DNA of 64,000 nucleotides, taken from positions 310,001 to 374,000 of the forward strand of contig CABFPG010000002.1 of assembly GCA_902141825.1 (NCBI GenBank), in the 5' to 3' direction. Below the pieces are notes generated by a model. That model was not told the DNA's origin and did no database searches. It saw only the letters and a list, made by a program, of their open reading frames with translations. The position numbers and the translations under genes were made by a program. Below, one piece after another: positions 28,201 to 35,991 of the stretch (position 1 is the stretch's first letter; the number at the start of each line of letters is the position of its first letter). The stretch comes from Thalassocella blandensis (lineage in GTDB: Bacteria; Pseudomonadota; Gammaproteobacteria; Pseudomonadales; Cellvibrionaceae).

Positions 28201-29404
28201 GACGACCACCGGCAATCAATACAACTTTGGGTTTGTATTGTTTCAGAAGCTCTAATTGCGGTTTTAAAACGTCGGCAGAAGCGAAGCCCAGGATTCCAAC
28301 CCCCCAGCTTTTGTCACCCAGCAGAGACTGTGTTTCTTGCAGAAGTTTATCCGAAGACTTTTCATTCATTAACGATAAAGCCAGAAACGGAAGCGCGCCA
28401 TTGTCGGCAACCGCTTTGGCAAATTCAGCAGTATCACTGACTCGCGTCATTGGACCCTGCGCGATGGGGTAACGTGTACCATGCTGACGGGCAAGAGGTG
28501 AATCGGCCGCAAGTGATTCGAGAGCTTTAGCCTGACGTATATGTCCTGCAATTGACACTCGCAATTGATTTACCAACCCTTCGCAAGTGGAGCACTGCTG
28601 GTAAATATCGTTTGCCAGCGCCGCATCTTGTCCAAGCGGAAGTATTTTTTCCTGGTTAAGTTGCGCAAGAAAGTCTTCAGCGGAAAGATCTTCGAGGGAT
28701 TCTTCAGCTTTGCCTGGTGCGATGTAAACCGCATAGTCATGAATAACACGACTCTCAGTGCCTTCGAGTTTCTGAAGTTTCTGCTTTTCTTCCTGGCTTA
28801 CTTTACGATCACTTAAAAGAGACAACTGGCTGTCTAAAACGACACCAAAAGCACCACCTGCAATTACTGCTGGTGCTGTATGTAGACCTATTCCACCTTG
28901 AGACCATAGGGGGATAGAGGAAAACTTTTCATCTTCCAGCAAACGCTGTAATAAAATGTATGCTGTTTCATTTCCAACAACACCACCCGATTCACGCCCT
29001 TTTGCAATTAACCCACTGGCACCAGCTTCCAGCGCTCGAGCAGCCTCATCTTTTGAAGTAACCTGGACAATCACCGGAAATGCCTTCCATTCAGCAAGAT
29101 CGCGCTCAGCAGTTAAAACCACAAAGGCGGTATTGAGAGGAAGCTCTTTTGCACTTATATTTACGGCATCTGGAACTCTTACACCGAGTAAACCACTATT
29201 ATCCTGACTGATCTTCGCAAAAACGTCCGACCACTTTGACGAGTCGCGTCCCAGATCAACAGCAGCTACAGCCCCTTGCTTAACCCATTTGCGACATAGA
29301 GCAACATCTGGTTTTTCAAAAGGTGAAATAGCCAAAAGACGCATCGCAGATTCTGTGTTTTCTGTAATGCTTGGAAACAGTTTCCCAATTTCGTAACGAG
29401 ACAT
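22223..29404 (-). CDS. Type I PKS/PUFA-synthase-like megasynthase: NPD-NPD-KS-AT-ACP-ACP-KR
   Basis: 2393 residues. The N-terminus holds two TIM-barrel units of the nitronate monooxygenase/PfaD type: a degenerate one (~1-270, SQGGIGLHTAPAVIAGGAFG) and a canonical one (~320-580, IAQGPMTRVS, FEGHECGGHIGP, FAGGIHDERSASM), probably the FMN enoyl reductase. KS (~660-1100): Cys in VDSACASSL (~847), His in EAHGTGTVVGD (~983) and IGHTKCAAG (~1025). AT (~1210-1500): AGHSYGELVALA (~1311). Two ACPs (~1714, ~1819) share LSIDSIKR, the PUFA-synthase carrier signature. KR (~1900-2390): ITGGAQGI (~2115), FSSVAGAFGNRGQIDYASAND (Ser and Tyr catalytic). With the DH of the next protein, all steps of full fatty-acyl reduction are covered. 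It is the first gene of the operon, facing a 1.96-kb regulatory gap. Confidence 0.92.
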   Translation of the reverse strand: MSRYEIGKLFPSITENTESAMRLLAISPFEKPDVALCRKWVKQGAVAAVDLGRDSSKWSDVFAKISQDNSGLLGVRVPDAVNISAKELPLNTAFVVLTAERDLAEWKAFPVIVQVTSKDEAARALEAGASGLIAKGRESGGVVGNETAYILLQRLLEDEKFSSIPLWSQGGIGLHTAPAVIAGGAFGVVLDSQLSLLSDRKVSQEEKQKLQKLEGTESRVIHDYAVYIAPGKAEESLEDLSAEDFLAQLNQEKILPLGQDAALANDIYQQCSTCEGLVNQLRVSIAGHIRQAKALESLAADSPLARQHGTRYPIAQGPMTRVSDTAEFAKAVADNGALPFLALSLMNEKSSDKLLQETQSLLGDKSWGVGILGFASADVLKPQLELLKQYKPKVVLIAGGRPSQARALEELGMQAYLHVPAPSLIDLFLKDGARSFVFEGHECGGHIGPRSSFVLWEQQINRLLKFDHPEQLNLLFAGGIHDERSASMVATLAAPLAARGAKVGVLMGSAYIATKEAVQARAVNEIFQEKIIEGDITALLETAPGHAIRGLDTEFVTFFHEEKAKLKQQGLDKKEIWEKLEELNLGRLRLATKGFEREGGELVERDRDAQLASGMYMIGQLVAMRNDICDMADLHESVSPGANAFLQNIDAPEFAKTHQHEPIAIVGMDCIYPGSPDLETYWANILEGKDLVTEVPAERWNADLYYNEKMGVNGKTPSKWGGFIDDFAFNPLDYGIPPQSMAAIEPVQLLSLEVSRRALVDAGYAHDLSDLDKEKASVIFGAESGTDLAGAYSFRNNYPQYLGELPPELDDVLPNLTEDSFPGVLVNVIAGRVANRLDLGGVNYTVDSACASSLTAVEVAVKELRAGTSDIVLAGGADFHNAVNDFLMFASVTALSASGRCRSFDNNADGIALGEGVGVVVMKRLSDAQRDGDRIYAVIDGIAGSSDGKSLGLTAPRKEGQKRALDRAYSQAGVLAGDIGLVEAHGTGTVVGDKTELATLTEIYNQGGALPQQTVLGSVKSQIGHTKCAAGIAGLIKITKALYHRILPPTQNIQTPNAYYQPTNSPFSLDKHARPWLDVCPRAAISAFGFGGTNFHAVLSAPDDIVKRGESGVAKWPAEIFVFTGSDFSQAAQQMETLATFISTDARHELRDLSFSLWQLSQTEKDAAATKAAEPKVQCVIVANDVDELKTLLVKALAKQQENAIFYRSQDKVDAQGNLAFLFPGQGSQSPGMLRDIFLAFPSLRPVLLNGAEWMAKLFPPTAYDEAGQKAQKLNITDTRVAQPTLGMADFAMASVLQSLGVKPEMLAGHSYGELVALAVAGSFDIENLLQLSAARGRSILAAADGDPGTMAAVSADKQSIEDALQDVEGVVLANQNSPTQTVISGATPAVEQAINVLKEKGIAAKPINVACAFHSPVVANAEQIFAEHLAQADVKAPQLSVYSNQTADIYAADAAVVKQKLASHIVNPVRWVDQVEAMYDNGARTFIEVGPGRVLSGLVKSILKDKSHTLISTDDKSKSGMQSLLEAVAQLLVLDQSLNLDVLFSGRQAKTLDLTQPVHLAKTVWWVNGARAKPLNGQLPKHAAKEILAPVAVASQVASAAPLTQADATVAQYLHNMRDMVYAQRDVMLGMFGQPAAAAPQVYNQANQALPVAAAVTQTGAASEAAVLSASAEKAAPVKDVQQSLIGIVSERTGYPAEMLELDLDLEADLSIDSIKRVEIIAELADDLGFKNSLGADADTLMEELATQKSLRGILSWLKQQLPEDAVGASGQAPAVETPAESGSAPVNVQALLLNIVSDRTGYPEDVLELDLDLEADLSIDSIKRLEIVGDLSGKLGLDKLVVDKDSALESLAALKTLRAMVDWLSSNTQQDTVPASAAVPASEASIQTTPADSLSSEIAKIALSRYVMSTKAADEAKRGDTKFEGKRFVITDDSLGIAEKLKTQLESHGASVEVIGFHEKDSIPENLGKVDGLIHLWGLNPESNIHDVKRFFSVVRDTLTGGLSVLMVASGMGGCFGYYNANEEKKSADLGAGGGTAGMIKTIVREWPDLKAHWVDLDMGESIDNLATYLEMELLADNPLTEVGYHSGRRQIADVVKAALPENDDIDHLGLSKDSVLLITGGAQGITAKLAVVMAARFGCQLELVGRSPAPEEDETPEIAAAQDRMQLRKVILATEKGLTPAQIEKRCSRILSNRAMRNTFKEIEAVGGKVNYHSIDVRDIDAFSDLVSGLYEKYGKIDGVVHGAGVLEDKLLVHKTHESFERVFDTKVRGALVLSKLIRDDVKFVVFFSSVAGAFGNRGQIDYASANDALDKIAHNLQSKVNGRVLSVNWGPWAGRGMVSEELEREYARKGIGLIPLDEGVNALINELRFGTKEDTQVVLMCASVESMMA

Positions 29405-31368
29405 TCAATACCCCATAGCTCACTAGGTGAAGTTATACAAAACGCCAACTTGCAAATTTATAAAACCTGAGCTTTATTTATATTGCGAAGCATGGTTTCG
29501 TTTAGCCCAGCCACTGTACATTTCGAAACAGACGGCAGGGATTATGATGATTAAAATCTTAACTTCGTCGTTAAAACAGTGTTAACAAAGTGTTTAAGCC
29601 AACATTCCTAGTTGCAAACTTTGGCTGTATCGTTAATTCGTTACGGCAAAATAACAACTAAACTGTTAACGAAATCACGTAAAGTGACACATTGGACACC
29701 TGTTTTAATTTCAAAAGGCCGGCCTTATTTAGCAAAATATTTTTGCATTTTTAAGACATTTCTGATTTTTTCAGAAAAGCGTTAAATATTTTTGAACCAA
29801 TATCGGCAACGCACGCTCTAAGACATGCATCACAAAAATTCAGACTCGTTCAACAGAATTCTGCATCACTGACTGTGCATTCGCGTTCCAAAATGTTTAT
29901 ACAAAAGCCAATAAAGCACGTGCTCAACAACAGTCGATTAACAACTGCGGTCTCTCATAAAAAACAAGTAAGCACCACTTTCATAAAAAGAAGCAATTAC
30001 AGTCTCGATCATTCGTTAGAACCAAAGTGGTCAACTGCTAAGAAGAGCCACCTCGTTTAGGGCAACTTCATCTTAAAAAGCCGCTTATTGTCTATTTAAA
30101 TAGACGTACTCTACTTAAATACCTGCTACCTAAATACCATCGACTTAGATAACACCTACTTAGATACCACCTAAATAAACGCTTTCTCGGAAGCGGCTTG
30201 TCTGATAGCGCTTTTTCTGACGGCAGTTTTTTTGACAACTACCAGCAAAACGAAATTGACAACAAAACCAACTAACTACGATCTTTCTAACAAGCAATTA
30301 CATAAACAATTAACAGACCAACTTTTCATTGGTCCAAATATTTTATTCGGAACGGCTATTTCATCACACATACGCACAGCGACGGCTGTTGTTTAACGTG
30401 AAAAAGAGCAATTAGAACCGGCAATGACTTCGTCGGGACCTCGTCATTAAATCCCATTAACATTACTGGTTAAACGAAACGGTATTATTACTGCGGAAAC
30501 GTTCTAAGCGCACAGTCCCTCAATAAAACCACTTTATCGCTATTGCCTTATTGGCCAAGCCCCAAAAAGAGTCTAAAAATACAGAATCTTCCAAGAGCCT
30601 CCCCAAAAAAGCGCACATCAAACTAAAGTGCTTTATCAAAGTTTGGTTGCCATTCAGTGACACAGCGATGACATTGCTATGACGAAAATAAATCTGTTAA
30701 TGGCTTTACGACATTGACTTCAAAAAAAGAAAACCAACATCACAACTGGTTAAAAAACGTCTGTCTGTAAATTCAAATTGCGGCCATTTTAGAGAAGGAA
30801 ATTTCAGCACACTATTCTGCGAGTGCAATATTTGTTGCGTAAACGTGTAAAAGTGACCCATTTTAGTGAATTTTTATAAGTAGTCACACATTCGACCCTA
30901 CTTGCTTAACAAAAACGAAAAGGTATCGACTATTCCTTTGTGACGTAAATAGTGGCAAAAATGGTCGTTTGTTTAAATTTATTCCAAACAGCTTTTAGCT
31001 TCATTTACATTTAACAATCACACACTATCTTGCACAACCTTGAAATAATGTTGCAACATAAGCTTGCTAACTCAAACTAAAGAATTATGTGATTCAGTTC
31101 CGTTCCAAATGTCGATTGTGCATCAGCAACAACAAACTAATGCACGTTCAGGAAAATTTATTAAACGGCAGTTTTAATCATCTACATTTCTTTGCGGTAT
31201 TATTGGTATTTTCTCTGCATAGTATTCTCGCATTACTAAACACGGGACCCAACTCAGCAAAGCATTTTTGAGTTAACCACTCAAAAATTCGTTTTAGTAT
31301 TGCGCCTACAGCAAAGAAAAAATATTCTGCGCCCAGCGACCTATTAACCTAGACATACAGTATCTCCC
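29405..31368. promoter_or_regulatory. 1.96-kb divergent intergenic region of the lipid cluster
   Basis: No credible gene is visible on either strand; the longest frames (60-61 codons at 29875-30060 and 31089-31271) have no recognisable features. The region is AT-rich and must hold both divergent promoters. It contains three related motifs: gtgacacattggac (29684-29697), aagtgacccatttta (30851-30865) and gtcacacattcgac (30883-30896). Around 30090-30180 there is a run of acttaaatacc-like degenerate units. A small hairpin ttctgattttttcagaa lies near 29760. The gap is unusually long for this gene-dense window. Confidence 0.5.
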
Positions 31369-32835
31369 ATGACAGCAGAGCGAAAAGGCAAAGCCCAACA
31401 TCAAATTTCGAAACGAAACAATGGTGTTGCAAAACGCTGGGTAATCCCTCTATTTATAGTTTCGATTGCACTTTTGGGCAGTGTCCTAATGACAGTTTAC
31501 AGCCCTCCGCCAACGGTTAAGGAAGAACCTCAGAAGGCGATGCTGGTGAATGCTTTGGAAGTTCAAAAAGCGGATATGACCATTCGCATCCCCTCCCAGG
31601 GACGAGTTGCACCACACACTCGGACCATATTAATTTCTGAAGTCATGGGCTTGGTGACCGAAGTCTCACAAGATTTCGTCAGCGGCGGCTTCGTTAAGAA
31701 AGGCCAATTACTGGTAAAGCTGGACGATAGAAATTATCGCGCTGCGGTTAAACAGGCAGAAGCCAATGTGGCCAGAGCAAAAAAAGATTTAATCCAGGTA
31801 AAGGGGCAGGCCCAAGTTGCATATCAGCAGTACAAGCGAAATAAAAGCACGAAACGCACAAGTGAGGCCTTGAGTTTATTACTGCATGAACCTCAACTGG
31901 AAGAAAGTGAAGCAAATCTGGCTTTTGCCAAAGCGGAGCTGGAACGCATTAAGGGTGATTTAGAGAATACAGAAATTCGTGCCCCCTACGACGGACTGAT
32001 AAAATCCAAACACATTGATATCGGTCAGTATGCTACACAGGGAACTAACGTTGCCGAAATTATCGCCGTTGACTACGCGGAAGTGCGCCTGGCAATTCCT
32101 CAAGACAGGCTCGCCTACCTGGATCTGCCATTAATCACATCGCATTCCGAAACCGACGATTTAACTCTTGCAAGTGCTTCTGAAGCATCTGGGAGCGACG
32201 CAGTTAAAACACAGGAAGCGACTGCAAAAAGCCCAACGAATGCACTGGCTAAAATTCAACAGGAAACCTCTATACAACACGACGCTGCCACCACTGCTGA
32301 AGACAGTGCCACCTTTACGCCCCCCCAGTTAAATACCGCACAGCAAAACGCCTTACCAGTGATGCTGAAAAGTGTTTACGGTGATATCGAATATGCCTGG
32401 CCAGCAAACATTGTGCGCACCGAAGGTTTTTTTGACGAGACCAGTCATACCTTATATGCCGTCGCCCGAATTGAAGACCCCTACCTTCTAAAGTCTCGCA
32501 ACAAAGCCGAAGACAGCAAACTTGTGCCGCTGTTGATGGGCACCTATGTGGAAGCCGAAATTGAAGGCCACCGCCTCGAAGACATGGTGAAAATCCCCCG
32601 CCACTTACTGCGCTCCGGGAATAATGTCTGGGTAATTGACGAAAACAACCAGCTACGCAACCGCAAATTGGAAATTTTGCGCACCGGCGGAGAAGACATC
32701 TACGTGACCAGCGGTCTTGAGCAAGGTGAGCGTATTTGTGTCACCAACGTTGGTGAAGTTGTACCTGGAACCAGTGTTCGCGTAGCTCAAAGCGAAACGG
32801 CAGAAACCACTGAAACGGCCATGCTTTATGAATGA
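31369..32835 (+). CDS. RND-type membrane fusion protein (periplasmic adaptor)
   Basis: This 488-residue protein has an N-terminal membrane anchor (~26-46, VIPLFIVSIALLGSVLMTVYS) and then the HlyD/AcrA layout. A lipoyl-like half-motif (GLVTEVSQDFVSGGFVKKGQ) and a coiled-coil hairpin (AAVKQAEANVARAKKDL ... LEESEANLAFAKAELERIK) are followed by the second lipoyl half (IRAPYDGLIKSKHIDIGQY) and a beta-barrel domain. An oddity is a ~70-residue Ser/Ala/Thr/Gln-rich low-complexity insert at ~258-325, absent from typical adaptors. It overlaps the RND pump gene by 8 bp. It should bridge the inner-membrane pump to an outer-membrane channel; no TolC homologue is encoded nearby. It is the first gene of the plus-strand lipid operon. 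Confidence 0.88.
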   Translation: MTAERKGKAQHQISKRNNGVAKRWVIPLFIVSIALLGSVLMTVYSPPPTVKEEPQKAMLVNALEVQKADMTIRIPSQGRVAPHTRTILISEVMGLVTEVSQDFVSGGFVKKGQLLVKLDDRNYRAAVKQAEANVARAKKDLIQVKGQAQVAYQQYKRNKSTKRTSEALSLLLHEPQLEESEANLAFAKAELERIKGDLENTEIRAPYDGLIKSKHIDIGQYATQGTNVAEIIAVDYAEVRLAIPQDRLAYLDLPLITSHSETDDLTLASASEASGSDAVKTQEATAKSPTNALAKIQQETSIQHDAATTAEDSATFTPPQLNTAQQNALPVMLKSVYGDIEYAWPANIVRTEGFFDETSHTLYAVARIEDPYLLKSRNKAEDSKLVPLLMGTYVEAEIEGHRLEDMVKIPRHLLRSGNNVWVIDENNQLRNRKLEILRTGGEDIYVTSGLEQGERICVTNVGEVVPGTSVRVAQSETAETTETAMLYE

Positions 32836-35800
32836 CAACGAACCGCAAAGTGGGTTTATTTACTGGTTTATTCACAATCCGGTAGCAGCCAACCTTTTGA
32901 TGGCGGCCATTATTATTTGTGGCCTGATCTCACTGGTCACCATCACCCGCAGCCTTAACCCGGATATTGAACCGCGCAGCATTACGATTGCCATCGCCTA
33001 TCCTGGGGCAGCACCGGAAGAAGTTGAACGCAGCGTTACCATAAAAATTGAAGAGAAAATCAAAGATATAGAAGGTATCTACCGCTTCTATTCTGTGTCC
33101 GATGAATCGGTCAGCAATATCACAATTGACGTTGCAGACGGTTACAACCTGCTGGAAGTGCTGGACCAGGTACAAAGTCGAGTCGACAGTATCAAGACTT
33201 TTCCTGAACAAATGGAAAAGCCCGTCATCAGCCGTAAACAGATTCGCCGCCAGGCCATGATGATTCAAATCTACGGTGACATGAGTGAACTCGGCATGAA
33301 AACCTTAGCCGAAGAACTCAAACTGGAAATGCAGCAGAACCCGATATTTACCTCGATCGACATACTCGGCGTTCGACCTTATGAAGTCAGTATTGAAATC
33401 CCAGAGAGACTGCTACGTAAACATCAAATCAGCATCAACCAGGTTGTTCAGGCGATAAACGCGTTTTCCGTCGACGTTCCTGGCGGTAGCATTAAAACTG
33501 AGCGCGGCAACATTATGCTGCGAACCAGTGGTCAAGCTTACACACAGTATGATTTCGAAAAAATTGCGGTCACCAACTTTGAAGACTCCAGCCAGATTTT
33601 ACTCGGCGATATAGCCAACATCGAAGACGGCTTTGCCGAAGTTGAAGGTTACGCACGATTCAACGGTAAACCATCGGTAGCTCTGGCCGTGTACTCCGGC
33701 AGCGACCAGGATATTTTAAAAGTGGCTAAAGCCGCACAAAAATTTGTTGACAGTAAACAACGCGACTTGCCAGACAATGTTTCGCTTGTCAGCTGGGCAG
33801 ATGTGACCTTTTATCTCTCCGATCGTCTGACGATGATGGGCAGCAACATGTTTATGGGCGCCCTACTGGTGTTTGTAGTACTGGCCATTTTCCTCGAGAT
33901 CAAAGTGGCCTTCTGGGTAATGCTTGGCTTGCCCGTGTGTTTCCTCGGTACTTTTATTCTGATGCCTTTGGAACCCTTTAATGTCACATTGAACATGGTC
34001 AGCCTGTTTGGCTTTCTGCTGGTGCTGGGGATTGCGGTGGACGATGCCATTATTATCGGCGAATCCATTTATACCGAAACCAACGAATACGGTGAAACAC
34101 TGGAGAATGTTTACAAAGGTGCAGCAGCGGTCGCCGTGCCGGCAACATTTGGGGTGCTCACTACCATCGCCGCTTTTGCCCCCACGGTATTTATTACCGG
34201 AGCCTACTCAGCCATTCCACAAGCGATTGGCTATGTCGTTATTTTCTGTCTGTTTTTCTCGCTGATCGAATCCAAATTTATTTTACCAGCGCACCTTGGC
34301 CAGCACTGCCGGGATCAATATGAAAAGAAACCCGGATTTTTATCTCGTATGCTGGAGCCGATACAGCGACGCTTTGACGACACTATCAGCCTGTTTACAG
34401 AAATCCAATATCGTCCATTTCTAAAAAAAGCGCTGGAAATGCGGTACATTGTGATTGCAGTCTTCATTGCCATGTTCATTCTGACAATCGGTTTATTCAC
34501 CAGTGGTATAGCCCGCCTGTCGATGATTCCCGATATTCCAAGTGATTTCCTTATTGCCAAGATTGAAATGCGCGAAGGTTCAAGCGATAAGCAACTGCGC
34601 CAGGCACTCACCACCGTTGAAGAATCCATCCTCACCATCGATCAGGACTACAAAAATGAAACCGGTGAAGACCAGGGCCTGATAAAGCATCGCATCATTG
34701 TCAGCAATAGTGACAGCGTAGGCCTGGCAATGCTGGAGCTCGTCAAGAGTACGGATCGCGACCTCAACAGCAATGACATCGTCAACTTGTGGCGCGACCA
34801 CGTGGGAGAAATTGCCGGGGCAAAATTAATTAACTTCTCTTCCGTGGAGGATGCCAGTGGCCCTCCTCTAGCCTTTAAGCTGATCGGCCGCGATGTTGAC
34901 CAACTGACTGAAGCGGCAAACACGCTTGAGCAAAAGTTACGGGAATACGATGGTGTCTTTGATATTGCCAACGGCAGCAGCGATGTGAATGACGAAATTC
35001 ATTTAAGCCTGAAGAACTCATCACTCAGCTCAGGGATTAGTCTGGTGGATTTAGGAACCCAGGTTCGGCAGGCATTCTACGGTGCGGAAGCGCAACGCAT
35101 ACAGCGCGGAAATGACGAAGTGAAAGTCATGGTGCGCTACCCTAAAGAAGAACGCACTCTGGCAAACCTGGAGAACCTTGACGTTAAGCTTCCCTCTGGT
35201 GCCGCAGCACCATTCAGTGCCCTGGCAGACATAGAATTGCGCCGCAGCCTCGCCAAAAACACGCGTATCAATGGTGAAAAAGCTATTACTGTGGCAGCGC
35301 GCGTGGATAAAGGTAAAACGCAGTCTGGGCGTATTACCAAAGATATCATGCAGAATTTTGCTTCAGAACTTGAGTACAAATACCCCGGCGTTACACTCAA
35401 ACTGGATGGTGCATCCGTCGAGGCGGAGTCCATGATAGCAAAACTATTTGTCGGGTTTTTCCTGGCACTGGTGGCAATCTATGTATTACTCGCCATTCCG
35501 CTGAAGTCGTATGCTCAACCCATCATGATTATGATGGCAATACCCTTTGGCCTCGTCGGCGCAGTTTTCGGTCACGTTGTCATGAATGTGTCAGTCAATA
35601 TGATGTCGTTCTTTGGCATGATCGCTCTCGCCGGCGTCGTGGTGAACGATAGTCTGGTACTGGTGGATTTTGTCAACAAATCACGAAGCCAGGGCTTCCG
35701 CCTGGAAACGGCCATCATTGAAGCAGGCGTAAAGCGCTTCCGCGCCGTTATTATTACCTCTCTCACGACCTTTGTCGGTCTTTTGCCCATGCTTTTTGAA

Positions 35801-35989
35801 AGCAGCCTGCAAGCGCAGCTGGTAATCCCCATGGCCATATCCATGAGCTTTGGCATTGTCTTCGCCACCGTGATTACGCTGATATTAATTCCATGTCTGT
35901 ATCAGGTTATCGAAGATATCGCGAATCGAAAACGCACACAGCGCGCCGCTGCCCGCTATACCAATACCGACTTAATTTTGGATAAATAG
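32828..35989 (+). CDS. RND efflux pump, inner-membrane subunit
   Basis: 1053 residues, the normal length for AcrB/HAE pumps, with the N-terminal pattern FIHNPVAANLLMAAIIICG and two sets of transmembrane helices flanking periplasmic loops. The proton-relay Asp pair is in TM4 (GIAVDDAIIIGES). In TM10 the AcrB Lys position reads Asn (GVVVNDSLVLVDF), as in many RND proteins outside the classic multidrug group. The pump is driven by proton influx and moves substrate from membrane or periplasm outward. Only two bases separate it from the next acyltransferase gene. It is therefore more likely dedicated to export of the cluster product than a general drug pump; this is an inference from context. Confidence 0.9.
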   Translation: MNDNEPQSGFIYWFIHNPVAANLLMAAIIICGLISLVTITRSLNPDIEPRSITIAIAYPGAAPEEVERSVTIKIEEKIKDIEGIYRFYSVSDESVSNITIDVADGYNLLEVLDQVQSRVDSIKTFPEQMEKPVISRKQIRRQAMMIQIYGDMSELGMKTLAEELKLEMQQNPIFTSIDILGVRPYEVSIEIPERLLRKHQISINQVVQAINAFSVDVPGGSIKTERGNIMLRTSGQAYTQYDFEKIAVTNFEDSSQILLGDIANIEDGFAEVEGYARFNGKPSVALAVYSGSDQDILKVAKAAQKFVDSKQRDLPDNVSLVSWADVTFYLSDRLTMMGSNMFMGALLVFVVLAIFLEIKVAFWVMLGLPVCFLGTFILMPLEPFNVTLNMVSLFGFLLVLGIAVDDAIIIGESIYTETNEYGETLENVYKGAAAVAVPATFGVLTTIAAFAPTVFITGAYSAIPQAIGYVVIFCLFFSLIESKFILPAHLGQHCRDQYEKKPGFLSRMLEPIQRRFDDTISLFTEIQYRPFLKKALEMRYIVIAVFIAMFILTIGLFTSGIARLSMIPDIPSDFLIAKIEMREGSSDKQLRQALTTVEESILTIDQDYKNETGEDQGLIKHRIIVSNSDSVGLAMLELVKSTDRDLNSNDIVNLWRDHVGEIAGAKLINFSSVEDASGPPLAFKLIGRDVDQLTEAANTLEQKLREYDGVFDIANGSSDVNDEIHLSLKNSSLSSGISLVDLGTQVRQAFYGAEAQRIQRGNDEVKVMVRYPKEERTLANLENLDVKLPSGAAAPFSALADIELRRSLAKNTRINGEKAITVAARVDKGKTQSGRITKDIMQNFASELEYKYPGVTLKLDGASVEAESMIAKLFVGFFLALVAIYVLLAIPLKSYAQPIMIMMAIPFGLVGAVFGHVVMNVSVNMMSFFGMIALAGVVVNDSLVLVDFVNKSRSQGFRLETAIIEAGVKRFRAVIITSLTTFVGLLPMLFESSLQAQLVIPMAISMSFGIVFATVITLILIPCLYQVIEDIANRKRTQRAAARYTNTDLILDK

Positions 35990-35991
35990 CT

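Noticed and set aside
17725-29404. Enediyne-type PKS
   Set aside because: The PPTase domain recalls enediyne synthases, but domains are split over two proteins, the ACPs are tandem with the PUFA signature, and no enediyne accessory genes are present.
29875-30060. 61-codon frame inside the 1.96-kb divergent gap
   Set aside because: No ribosome site, no domain, unusual composition; longer frames arise by chance in such a gap.
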